Part shown: positions 20,501-31,377 of the stretch, one piece after another
How positions within the stretch are numbered: the stretch's first letter is position 1
How the letters are laid out: each line of letters starts with the position of its first letter
Source of the DNA: Rhynchospora pubera
Lineage: Eukaryota > Streptophyta > Magnoliopsida > Poales > Cyperaceae
Direction of reading: 5' to 3'
NCBI GenBank assembly: GCA_028095005.1
Contig: CM051460.1
Coordinates: forward strand, 233,014,742-233,078,741
Length of the DNA stretch: 64,000 nt
Notes under the pieces: model-generated
Databases searched by the model: none
What the model was told of the DNA's origin: nothing
Seen by the model: only the letters and a program-made list of their open reading frames with translations
Translations under genes and position numbers: made by a program

Positions 20501-23244
20501 TAGAATTTGGACAATATAATTTTTGAGTTTTACTTATTTAGCCGTAACACTTTTGAATTCAGATGTAGTTATTAGAAGGTTAGGAAAATTGAATTAGAAT
20601 TAATAGTTGTTCGGTTCACACAACAAAAGTTTTAATGTAAGGTAAGGTCATATTAAATATCTGCTTACAGCCATGTTAGTACCAAAAAAAATTACCAAAC
20701 AAATTGAGCAAGATAAACTTTATTTCATAGAGTGGATTATGCCTCTAAAAATAAATAGCTAGCCTTGTTTCAAAAAAAAAAAAATTACCAAACAAATTGA
20801 GCAATAGAGCGCTAAAAAATCCCAATGATTTTTAAGTAAATATACTCAATTATCAATGTTTCCATATTAAAAATATTAATTCGACTTAAGACCGTGACAT
20901 ACTGCAAAGCAAGGTACTTTTAGCACTTAAACCTAGTAATCATCTCTTAGGCTTAGAAGCAACAACCATATCGTGTGTGTGCGCATTGTGTGTGTGTGTG
21001 TTTGTTTCTGTGGGTGAGAGAGAGGAAAGTCACCTTACTGAAATACTGATACACGCGCACGTAAAACTTAGATTTGAGGAATTATCCTGATACATGTGGT
21101 AATAAACTAATGCTTGTCAGGACTCTGGAATAAGAAATAGTAGAAGTTGATGGAGAGGGCAGGTTGAATGAAGTATAAGATCGGTTTCCCAATGGGAATA
21201 TTGTGGAAAGTTATTCCCTAGTTTGCAATTTCAACTTCAAGAAAGTAGAATTCTGTGGACATTTTTATATATTTCTTGATCGATAGTACAAATATCTGGT
21301 CTGATTGTTGTGGAATCTTTTGCAGAGAAAAGGCTAAATTAAAGATCAAGCATAATCCTATATCTTGTACCAGTCATATTTAATGCCTCTAAGACGACGC
21401 ATCATATAATTTAACCTTTTACTAGAATATCCAACTACACCAAAAAGGAACATCGATCAAGCGTGTGAATTGTGACCAAAACTGGCTTATTATTTCCATT
21501 TGTAATTTGTATAATTTAGTTACTGTTTGACAATTCAATTTCCAGGGTTACGGTCTCCTCGCCTTTCAGGCCCACAACCAATCTCTTCGCCCTCCACAAT
21601 GCGACATCAACAAAGAAAACAATAGTTGTGTCCCGGTCCATGGCTTCAACTTCATTCTGCTAAACATTGGCCTCTACACAGTCACTTTTGGTGAAGGATG
21701 CTTGCGTGCCTGTGTTGCTTCCTTAGGAGGGGACCAGTTCGACAATGACGACCCGGTTGAACAAAGGCAAAAGATCAGCTATTTCAATTGGTTCACTTTT
21801 TCAATATCCTTCGGTGGTTTCTTGGGGTTGATTTTTATAGTGTGGGTGGAGAATAACAAGGGGTGGGACATTGGCTTTGCAGTTTGCGCACTCCTTGTTC
21901 TTATTGGGTTGATTGTTGCAGCGTGTGGTTTCCCATTTTACAGAAACCAAATACCCGCTGGAAGCCCCCTTACTCGAATTCTACAGGTATATACTGGAGG
22001 AAGTTTTGGTTCTTTCTTAATCAAACCTAATAAAGTAGCATGAATGATGAAACCAAAATCTGCTGGACTAATGTACCCTATGGCTCGAGTATAATTTAGT
22101 AACGGACTAGTTGTATCTGATGTGAATTAAACTTTACATGCATCAAATCTACTTTACTGGATGTTTATATCTCTCTATTGTAGGTCTTTGTAGCTGCGTA
22201 TAAAAAGAAAAATCTTCCTTTAACAGACTACAAAGAAACGGAAGAAGTTGCCAAAGGAAGTACAGCAGGACTAGAAGTCTTTGCTAGAACCAGAGGATTC
22301 CAGTTATGTTCTTTTACAAAAATTATACCTTATGTTCTTGCTATAAATTTGATGTACGTCATCATTTTATGTGTAAATTATTTAATTATAGATTTCTCGA
22401 CAAGGCAACAATAGATAATGGAGACAAAGGAAACTGGTCCTTATGCAGCACAAGCCAAGTAGAAGAAATCAAAATAATCCTTCGCATGCTTCCAATATTC
22501 CTCAGCTCCACAATAGGATACTTGCCCTTCCCTCTTCTCATGTCCTTCACTGTTCAACAAGGCGGCACAATGAACACACAGCTTGGTAAAATCCATATAT
22601 CCCCAGCAAGCCTCTTTATCATACCAATCACATTTCAAATGGTAACTTTAGTCATCTATGACCAAGCTGTTGTCCCTCTTCTACGAAAATTAACTGGCCA
22701 CCCTGGCGGTATCACTCACTTGCAAAGAATAGGCATAGGGTTTATTTTTGCAACTTTTTCCACAGCTGTTGCAGCTCTAGTAGAAACAAAGAGAAAGAAA
22801 GTTGCAATCGAACATGGCTTAATTGACTCAAGCACAGGAGTTCCTATGTCTGTCTTCTGGCTAGGGTTGCAATTCTTTTTTCTTGGTATCATAGATGTGA
22901 CCTCGTTTGTTGGACTGTTGGAATTTTTCTATAGTGAGGCATCAATGAGGATGAAATCACTCGGCACATCAATTTTCTTTTGCATACTTGGATTATCAGC
23001 TTGGTTGGCAAGCTTCTTAATTAATGTGGTAAATAAGGCTACAAGAAATGGAGAGGGGATGGGTTGGTTGGATGGATCAAACTTGAACGAGAGCCACCTC
23101 GACAGGTTCTATTGGTTGCTTTCAATTGTTGGGTTGCTCTCGTTCCTGAATTATGCTTATTGGGCTTACAAATATGAGTATAGGTATGATCCAAGGATTG
23201 TAGCAGAAGATAAGGAGAAATCTCCTCAGAGTGATGCCATTTAA
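17550..23244 (+). CDS. NRT1/PTR family (NPF4-like) transporter
   Basis: Five exons join in frame to 572 residues: 17550-17637, 17813-18030, 21546-21986, 22184-22302 and 22392-23244. The protein is a polytopic, proton-coupled carrier of the NPF (POT/PTR) family in a cell membrane. Matching segments include VDWRGRPV and HGGVRATLF at the N terminus, FGEGCLRACVASLGGDQFD, YFNWFTFSISFGGF, NQIPAGSPLTRILQ, MLPIFLSSTIGYLPFPLL, FTVQQGGTMNT, GITHLQRIGIGFIF and FWLGLQFFFLGIIDVTSFVGLLEFF. Sequence words fit clade NPF4, which includes abscisic acid, gibberellin and nitrate carriers; the substrate cannot be read from sequence. The ExxE[K/R] proton-coupling motif in helix 1 is absent. Intron 2 is 3.5 kb and full of transposons. 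The 89-bp last intron is unusually short, and the frame runs open through part of it. Confidence 0.93.
18168..18467. mobile_element. Tourist-like MITE in NPF intron 2
   Basis: 300 bp, ends GGCCCTATTTGGAT and GATCCAAACAGAGCC, with TAA duplicates (18165-18167, 18468-18470). Long inverted arms of AATCTTAATCCTGA-like words. Confidence 0.8.
18734..18824 (+). repeat. exact 28-bp direct repeat pair
   Basis: The same 28 bases (starting GTGGGTGCTCGTCCAAC) occur at 18734-18761 and 18797-18824. They may be a footprint of a small insertion or slippage. Confidence 0.75.
18976..19607. mobile_element. hAT MITE of the CGTTTCC family, split by a nested Tourist-like MITE
   Basis: Perfect 8-bp duplicates CTCAGCGT (18968-18975 and 19608-19615) flank termini TAGACCTGTC and GACAGGTATA. 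Without the inner insertion it is about 359 bp. The interior has the family's CGTTTCTATTCCGTTT words. It lies in intron 2 of the NPF gene. Confidence 0.85.
18986..19255. mobile_element. Tourist-like MITE nested in the hAT MITE
   Basis: 270 bp with ends GGCCTTGTTTGGAT and GATCCAAACGCACCC and GTC on both sides (18983-18985, 19256-19258). The arms contain GGAAGTGTGTAATTTTGTG and its complement. It is younger than the hAT element it interrupts. Confidence 0.8.
19616..21545 (+). other. rest of NPF intron 2, with an unidentified segment at about 20000-20310
   Basis: At 20000-20310 base composition rises and words such as ACCCCAAGATAATCGGGGTG form a short hairpin. It looks like a fragment of a transposon or organelle-like sequence, but I cannot name it. 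A GT/GTGTGC microsatellite lies at about 20973-21004. Confidence 0.4.
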
Positions 23245-23567
23245 ACTTAGTTGTATGAATGTGTTCTAATTTGTGGATTGTTATTGGAGTAAAGCTAGTT
23301 TATAGTTGGACAAGAAAACCGGTATATTGTATTAGATGTCTTGGTTGATGTAAGTAAGTTCTATAAGATCTAAAAAGTTCCTTGCATTCCTGTTTTTTTT
23401 AAGTAAAAAATCTAAAGTACAAATCGGTGAGAAATTTAAGTTTCATTCATTCAAAATTAATATTTTTAATTTAATATCTGATGTCAAAGAACAAAAAGAA
23501 TGATAGGTGCTATACTAAAATTTATTATAAAAGCTATACGTCCTCACCCAGGCTCAGTACCAGTTGC

Positions 23568-25952
23568 CTAATATGAAGCCTCCAACAATTTCTGAATGTC
23601 ACTCTGTGATGAAAACCAGAATACAAAGTGACAGTAAGCAGAAAGAAAGAGATAGATTAATTTAATAGTGAAAGTCTCAAAACATAGAGATAAACTCCAC
23701 CAGCAAGAAATCAGTGTCTACCAGCCAATATGGTAATGGTATGGCATTGCTGCCATTTTTTTTCAAGTAATTTTGTTTTGTATCTTCCTCACTTGTTTTG
23801 CCCTTTGCTTTCATGATTGTAAGATCAAACAAAACAGATCGAGCCGGAATAATTTTGTATTTAGGATTTATTTAGCACATATTTTGAGCAGTGGAGCTCA
23901 ATTCCACAATTGAGGTAAGTATATGCTAGCTAAAATTTTCAATTATAATAACTATTACCTCAATTTTTAAAGGCGAGGTGTAGGGTGAATATCTGCCTAC
24001 AACAGCTCCACTTTTTCCCAAGAGAAATTTGGTGAAATTCCATTTAATTCCACTTCCCAGAAATCCACTTTTTTGCGATTTCAGGTACCTGTAGAGCAGT
24101 GTTGTGTCCTTTCCATTCACATTTATCTACAGAAAATTGAGAAATTTGCCAAAATTTAGAAACAGCGAAAGGGACTTTATTGATGACGATATATTATGTA
24201 AACTTGTCCCAATTTTTGCCCTTTCTAGTATTTCTACATACCACCTGTCTTGCTCTTTTTCTTCCTGTTTCTAAATTATACTTCATAGATCTAATTGACA
24301 GATGAAGGAAATGAAAAGAAGCTAAGTGCTGTCGAAAGACATTGAGGGAAAAAAGAACTTAAAACCAGATCATACTGTTCTGAGACCATCCAGGCGCAAG
24401 CTGGTGCAAATGCATGGTACTTTTAAATAAACAATTTTGATTGCGTTTACAGTAGATATTGATGATCTTTGAGATTGCCTCAAAAGTAAATCTAGGCCTG
24501 GTATACCATCAAAGTGAAAAGTTTTTCTGCGCATTTTTCTTATTCCTCAGAGTGGTAGTTCATCTACCTTTTCAAAAATGGGAAATTCTGCTTTAAATCT
24601 CGAGCAGACAGTCTCTTCTATTTCCTCATTACTCCCAGGTTCTTGAGATGCAAATTGGTTGCAAGGAAAAGCAAGGATTTCCAATCCTTCAGTATAACAT
24701 AGAGAAAAGATACTATCAAAGCAAACTTAAATATAGAGATAACAACAATATAAGACAGAAAACTTAAGAAAAAAGGTATTAAAGGGTAACTTCTTGTCAA
24801 GCTTTTTTGTAAATTTTAATATGCATCGTATGCCTTGGGCCAGGTGAAAACAAATGTTTCGAACCCATACCCATCCAACCCACCCGCTCCCCACCCCCAC
24901 CCTGGCCAGTGAAAAGTGAAAAACTACATGCCATAGGCCACCAGCTGCAAGCATGTCTGTGTCAGAATGTGCTTGTGTGAGTGCAGATGCATGCATCCCC
25001 CTTTTTACCCTCATGTTTGTGTGAATGGGTTTTTACGTTCTTGTGTGTATGTGTGAGCTAGACAGAGAAGTTTCCGATATTGTCAAAAAATAGTCCAATC
25101 AAAGCAAGTTGAAACCTTTGTCTCTGTATTTTTCATAAAGAGCATTCATCTCTTTGTAGTTGGAGTGAGTGAATCCGCTGCATTAATAAATCAATAGGAT
25201 TAATTTGATTAAAAAATAAAATTTGGCTATTACTAGGAACTGGGAGTCTAAGATTCAAAGACATTCCCTCTAATTCAATGAAACTGAAATTACATTGCAG
25301 ATTTCTTATTTTCAGTAACATTCATTTACCCAAACCATAATTCAATAAAATACCAGTTCTCGAGTCAGTACTAATACAGTACCAGTTCACATGACATACT
25401 GTAGTTTACAAAATTGATCTTTGTATTTAAATGAGATTTATGTAAGGCCCAGAGCTTCATTTCATGCTCAAGCATAATCCATCTAAATGCAACAAAATGT
25501 ACCTGTCAATCTGGCATCCTTTTTTAAGACATAAGTAATGCAAAGCCAAAAAAATCAAATAAATGAAATAGGGAGAAATAAGTACCAGTTTGAAGCAACA
25601 TTGACAATTAGGAGAACTTTTCCTTTATAAGCGCTCAGGCTCACGTCATTACCCTTTATATCCTTCAGAAAGCACAATTACATAAGACGTGAGAAAAGAA
25701 TTTCGGAAGCTCAAACTTAGAATATTGGAAACTTTATTGAGGGTTATATGAACTTGAAACTAAAAAAAACAATGAAATAAATTAGGAATTTTGAGGTGAC
25801 GAATCTACCTTGACATTGATTTCGTAAATGGATTCGGGCAAGTCTGCTTCCCCTAATTTTCCGAACGAAGAAAGTGAACCAAAGTTGAAGAAAACGAGAG
25901 CAACAGCCAAGAAAAGAGTAACGAGGGACCAGATTTGAAATGTAGAATTCAT
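23568..25952 (-). CDS. glutathione (thioredoxin-dependent) peroxidase, secretory/membrane-anchored type
   Basis: Six exons on the minus strand join to 201 residues: 25952-25809, 25662-25586, 25177-25116, 24686-24568, 24126-23959 and 23603-23568. All have GT-AG borders and none is longer than 168 bases. Plant GPX enzymes reduce lipid and hydrogen peroxides, mainly with thioredoxin. The peroxidatic cysteine is C74 (NVASNCGFT). Q109 and W163-N164 (IKWNF) complete the catalytic tetrad. C122 (ETVCSRF) lies 48 residues after C74, the spacing of the resolving cysteine in plant [17 protein letters not shown] is the family signature. A hydrophobic stretch at residues 8-25 suggests a signal anchor, as in Arabidopsis GPX3, which I judge the nearest type. 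It sits tail to tail with the NPF gene (324 bp between stop codons). Confidence 0.93.
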
Positions 25953-28000
25953 GGGGGGCCTAGGAACAAAAGCACCTCTCTGAGAGAGAAATTTGGGTAG
26001 ATATCATACGAGCCTATGAACAATAAAAAAGGAGCGCTTCTCACATTTCATTAGCATTTATTAGAGATTCTGAACGATCGGGTCCTTTGATTCACTTGGA
26101 AATTTTAATGAGCCGTCGGTTCGGATAAGTTCAATCATTTTATTATTTTATTTTTATTTGTTAATGATTTTTTCGATTTATTAATTTATTCATTCGTTTG
26201 TTATTTGTTATTATATATTTAATTGGGTAATTATTTTAAATCAATTAAGGTTACTGTTTGTTGGCAGTTCTGTTAAGCACTACCATTCTAGCGCGTTTGT
26301 TCGAAGTCTTGAACGTCCTGAAGTAGAGTTATATGTTCTTGTGGTAAAGGTCAGTTAATTTTGTTCTAGTTGAATTAAATTTATTTAAATAGCATCATTT
26401 GTCCTTTTGTTTTCAATTCAGTTCAGTTTAAAATTAATAGTGATTCAATTTTTTAAAATAACTTAATTTGAAAGATCTAGAATTAAATAAACCAAACACA
26501 TTAAGTGAACTTAATTAATCAAATATTATTTTAGTATTACAATTTTTGCATATATCATGTGTAAATTGTCAAATTATTTGTTATAATATTTCTTCTGTAA
26601 TTAACTTTTTGCATTGATTGAGTTTAATCAAATTAACCAAATTATAGTTTTGTTGGTTCGATTATTTATGCAAAGTAAATAAAAATTTTAGTTTTAACTT
26701 TTTTAGTTTAAACTAACCATATTTTAAACAGACAAATTTTAACTTTAATTTAGACTAAATTTGTTGTTGAAATTTTTAGTTTTTAACTGGAAAAGAACTT
26801 ATGGTTCTACGACATAACTATTTTGTTGAAAGGCTAAGCATCTAGCTTAATCTGTGGGTGTTTGTTCGATTGAGCTTACCACTCGAATCTATTGTAACCG
26901 AACAAATCAACAAACCGCTAGAATATGTTGAACTATGGAATCGGTAGCTCCACCTACTAAATGTACGGTCTTGTTTTAATATTTTGTAACATTTAGGTTG
27001 ATAAAATATGATAATATATCGTTTATTTTATTTCTTAAGTATATTTGTTTACTGTATGCTTTATTGCTTTAGTATATTATATCAATGTTTGTCTTAAAAT
27101 TTATTCTTTTTTATCTCCATAATAATATAAAAAAAATACTATTATAAACTTGTGGAGTATTTATATTATGAAAATATAATTATATATATCAACATTAACA
27201 GTTAGTATATAAACTGAACTTTATTGAAATTTTTTGTATTTTTTACGCTTCTCTCTCGAATAACATTAATAACAAGGGGGTTTTTTTTTCAATCTATGCA
27301 CTGTAACTTAGACGCTTCGATTTGTAGAAAGAGAGTCCAACGTTCGAATTAAAATAGGAATAGATACTTATACGGGCCCCTTATTGTACACCATAAAATA
27401 ACGTCCGGAGTCTAACTTATTTTAGTACATTAGTCCATTGGATATTTACCCAATGCACCTGTTATTACGAGCATAAATTGTTTTATAAGATGGATTTTAA
27501 TTTTTTTCGTGCCATAACACACTTTAATTTTACATAATATTTAGCAAAGCTTATAAATTCTAATTAAAAATATCATAAATAAAAAATGAAACCATTATAT
27601 ATAATATATATTGTTTTCTTTCAAAACAAGTTAAAGAAAAAATCACGACATGAAATCTTTAATTTCAAGGGATTCAATGTCAACATTTGTTATTGTAGAT
27701 AACTTGTGAGCATGGTCTAAAGCATTTGCACCATATATGCAGCGCTCATTTTTCATAATAAAAATTGAAAATTTTATGAGCTCATGAAGACAACTTATTG
27801 CAATTTTTTAAACATAAATATTCTAGTCCAAGTTTGATGCTTTGGTATTGTGTTTTAAAATTTTGGGCTCGCAACATCTTACGTTTTTTTTAACTCGAGG
27901 CAGACAATGGAGCCCACCAAGCAGAGAAACATCACAAAGATTTTATTATTTATCCAGCTACATGCCACAGGGGCTTCAGTTTCCCTGCTCATACGACTCA
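25953..28000. other. intergenic between divergent GPX and KANL2-like genes
   Basis: Very AT-rich, with no open frame of note. It holds the promoter of the GPX gene at its left edge; no core elements are clear enough to call. Confidence 0.45.
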
Positions 28001-28210
28001 GGGAGCGTATCCTCTACCAACTTTTTGAGGTTGGTAGAGGGCCAACTTTTGATCCGAGCCGTTAGATTTAATCTTGACGGTTAAAATTTTTCGGGCCTAT
28101 CAATCTAGGTTACATGCACGGGACTCCCTTAACCATTGAGATTAGATCTAACGGTTTAGATCAAACGTTGGCCCTCTACCAACCAAATGGTTGGCAGAGG
28201 ATGTGATTCC
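28001..28210. mobile_element. Mutator-type MITE upstream of the KANL2-like gene
   Basis: 210 bp with terminal words GCGTATCCTCTACCAA and TTGGCAGAGGATGTGATTCC and perfect 10-bp duplicates ATACGACTCA (27991-28000, 28211-28220). The internal arms around GTTGGTAGAGGGCCAAC fold back. It ends 261 bp before the ATG. Confidence 0.88.
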
Positions 28211-28471
28211 ATACGACTCATACCTGAAAATCCTGTACTCAGATAGCTGACACGTGGGACCCACAAGATTGTTGTATCTCAAAGTGGGTGCCAATTATCA
28301 GGTACCCCATCCCAGAGAGTTTCTTTCGTACTTGCAACAGAGGTATCGGTTTCAACAGTCACGCTTGAGGCCTGACACCTGCCTCTTTTGCTCACTGACC
28401 AAAATCAAAAAGGGGTGGAGAGAGAGAGACAGAGAGAGACAGAGGAAGGAGAGGAGAAAACTCAATTAGCC

Positions 28472-30089
28472 ATGGTATTGAAAACTCCGAAAAAAGAACC
28501 TCGCTCTCAATCATCACCACCAATTCCACCATCTTCATCGACCCACAACGCTAATTCTCAGAAACAATCTCCTTCTGGGGACGCCTCTTCGTCTCCGGTT
28601 ATCGTCGGAGAGGAAGAGTGTCTCCGGACGGCCTCCAGGCTTCATCGAGCGGAGGTGCTTCGTCGTCGTTCACGGCGCCTTCACCAGCTCGCCTCCACCT
28701 ACAGGCGCCATTACTGGTCTCTCGTCGAGGAATTGACAATCAAGCACAGGGACTACTACTGGGAGTATGGAAAGAGCCCGCTTGAGAAGCGCAAGTTCAA
28801 AGGTCAAGAGGCTAGCGCAGAGGAGGAGGAAGAGGAGGTAGAGACTGGTGAGGAGAGAATGAAATGTGGTTTCTCTGGTTGTAAAGCTAAAGCCATGGCT
28901 TTGACAAAGTTCTGCCACCAGCATATATTGGCGGATCCGAAGCAGACGCTTTATAAGCCTTGTAATTTCGTAATTAAAAGGTACTGGGTTCTAATTTTGG
29001 TTTGTATTTTGCAATTGCTTGTTAAATTTACTAAATTTAAAAGAATCGTCAGTTAATTTATTTTTTTTTTAGATTTTTCTAAGTACTTCAATTTAGGTAA
29101 GTACCCCTTCAGATTTTGTATTTTGTTGCATCGTCCAGAATTGTAACGTTCAATTACAAGGGTTTGATTCTATATGCTGACTGTCAATTGCCACTTTAAA
29201 GTGATTTTCTGTTTAAAATCTGGTCTAATTATTTATCCTTCATTCCTTCTCTATACCTCTATATGATTGTAAACTTCAATTGCCTGTTACCTAGTTCTTA
29301 ATATGCTTGTAACCACAATATTTTCAATCAGGATATCTATTTATATTATTAGACTTGAAAAGGTTTGTTGTCTGATCACTGAAAATTTCAACTAGTTGTA
29401 TTGGAAAGGAAAGGGCATATTAGTTAAGTTGATTGCACCTTGTGCCATTACCAGTGTTTAGTACCTTTTGGTGCACAATTGACCCAAATTCCAGTCGATA
29501 CCAGTTTATCCGTTATTTTGTTATTGTTATAATGATTGTTACTAAATTAATTTTGTTTGTCTTTTTTTTTTTTTTTTTTTTTTTGAAAAATCTAACCCAA
29601 AAGTTTACCATTTCATTATATGAAATAACAGGTTTTGTTTGTCATTAAAAAGGAAGTTACTATACTGCAATTATAATGTACTGGTAAAGTGCCTTCCACC
29701 AAAATGGCCTGAATTGCAATTACAGATTGCAAAATGATTTCTGAATTTAAAATTAAACTGCCACAAATTTTTTAGTTTTTTTAATAAAATTGTTATTTGT
29801 TTCCATTTAATATTATTGTAGTAGTCCACAAGGGGCGCCTATTATTTGTGGGAAAACAGTGCTGAAGGCAGCAAATCCTTCCTTGTGCCAGGCACACTAT
29901 CAGCGGTCCCAGAAAGGAATTTCACAAGCTCTTAAAAAGGCAGGTGTCACCTTGCCATCTTCTTCAAACAAGCCCATTCCCAAATTCAGCCTCATAATTT
30001 CTGAAGCAGTGCACCAAATACAGATGAAAAGGCTGTCTGGTAACAATTCAAAGAGTGATGAACGCAAGAAGGAGCAAGCTCTTGGTTGA
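28472..30089 (+). CDS. KANL2 / INO80 complex subunit D-like zinc-finger protein
   Basis: Two exons (28472-28980 and 29822-30089) give 258 residues. The ATG at 28472 has a good context (AGCCATGGT), and upstream in-frame codons contain no ATG. A disordered Ser/Pro-rich N terminus (1-45) is followed by a basic helix (residues 52-82, RLHRAEVLRRRSRRLHQLAS) and an acidic run (115-128). A C3Hc3H zinc-binding module follows, with C132, C137, C148 and H151, then C164, C179, C192 and H195. This module is typical of KANL2 (NSL histone acetyltransferase complex) and INO80D proteins, which act in chromatin complexes in the nucleus. The intron splits the module between its two halves. The acceptor is a tandem TAGTAG, so isoforms with or without one serine are possible. 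It converges with Gemin2. Confidence 0.88.
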
Positions 30090-31377
30090 GTTCTAAATGT
30101 GTATGTAGACAGGAGGTTTTTGTGTGTTGTATTGTTTATATGTCAGAATCAGCGGAAGCAGTTTGTTGTAAAATGGAAAAGGTTGGTAACATATAACTCG
30201 TTGTAAATAATCAGTATAGAGGAATTTGCAACAATATCTGAGATTTCAGTTGCCGAGGACTTGCATGTTTTATCAAAGGTCCTCAAAGTGGTACATAATT
30301 AGTATACACCTGAATTAGCACGGTTTTATGTGCACCACACTTGACTGTATTGTACTAAGCTCCGGAGACATACTTGATTCAGAGTTTCAATGACAATCTG
30401 CACAGTTTTATCATTTATGAAGCAGCGTACCAAACGCGATAGTTGCATTCCACTTCAAATGGGCAGCTCAGATTGCATGCCGCATGACATCCTGGCAAAT
30501 ATGGCAGCGTGTGTGAGCAGAATCTTTAAGGAAAGAATATAGTATGGCAAATATAGTAAACTTGCTATGCGCCTAGCATTATTTCTACTACTTTCATGTT
30601 GAAAAGCCTCCTGAACAAATATTGTCAAATGTTTTTTTTTTTTTTTTCCTTCTTCTGGGAAGTGAAATGCTTGATTGTCCATAAGTGCCAATCAATAGGG
30701 TAGTGTGATTGCAACTATTAATTCCCCTGTATTGTAAAATGTGATTTAGCTAAAGAAGCATGAATAATGATTGGAATTCAGTCATATTTATAATTATGTT
30801 AATATTCCACTACATTTTGAAAGTTGATTTCGCAGTTGTATTGGGGAAAAAAAAAACTTTGGTACAATATGTGAGGATGACGTCTTTATCCTTCATATCA
30901 GCCTCCAGAATTTAATATTTCATATAGATGAGGGACACGGACTCCTTGTGGCATTTTATCAGAGACAAAAGCTGTTGTGTTCAACGCTGGACAAAATAAA
31001 CTATCTTTGTTGTGGCTAAAACTTTGAGCCAAGCCATGTATCCTAGTTCTCTGGTCAAGACCGTCCGATGGCTCTATCCTATTTTTCTGGTCCAGAACAT
31101 TTCATGCAAGACGAAAGCACCAGATCAGTTGATAAATATCATAATTCATTATATGAAACACAATATAACATCGAGATGGATTCCAAAAGAAAAGCCCAGC
31201 ACGTCAAAAGGTTCCATTTTACTTAAAAGTTTCAAAACAATAATGAGTTCAAAAGCATATTTACATGTGAATGTTCCAAAATCGCAACATGCCTCTTTTG
31301 CTACATGTTTTCAGCTAGCCTTCAGAAGGGGAAAACTAAAATAGATAAAAACGCCCAAATTTTTATCTATCATTCTG
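30090..31377. other. intergenic between convergent genes, including 3' UTRs
   Basis: No other gene seen. A poly(T) run lies near 30632. Open frames at 30455-30691 and 31012-31344 have no family features. Confidence 0.5.
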
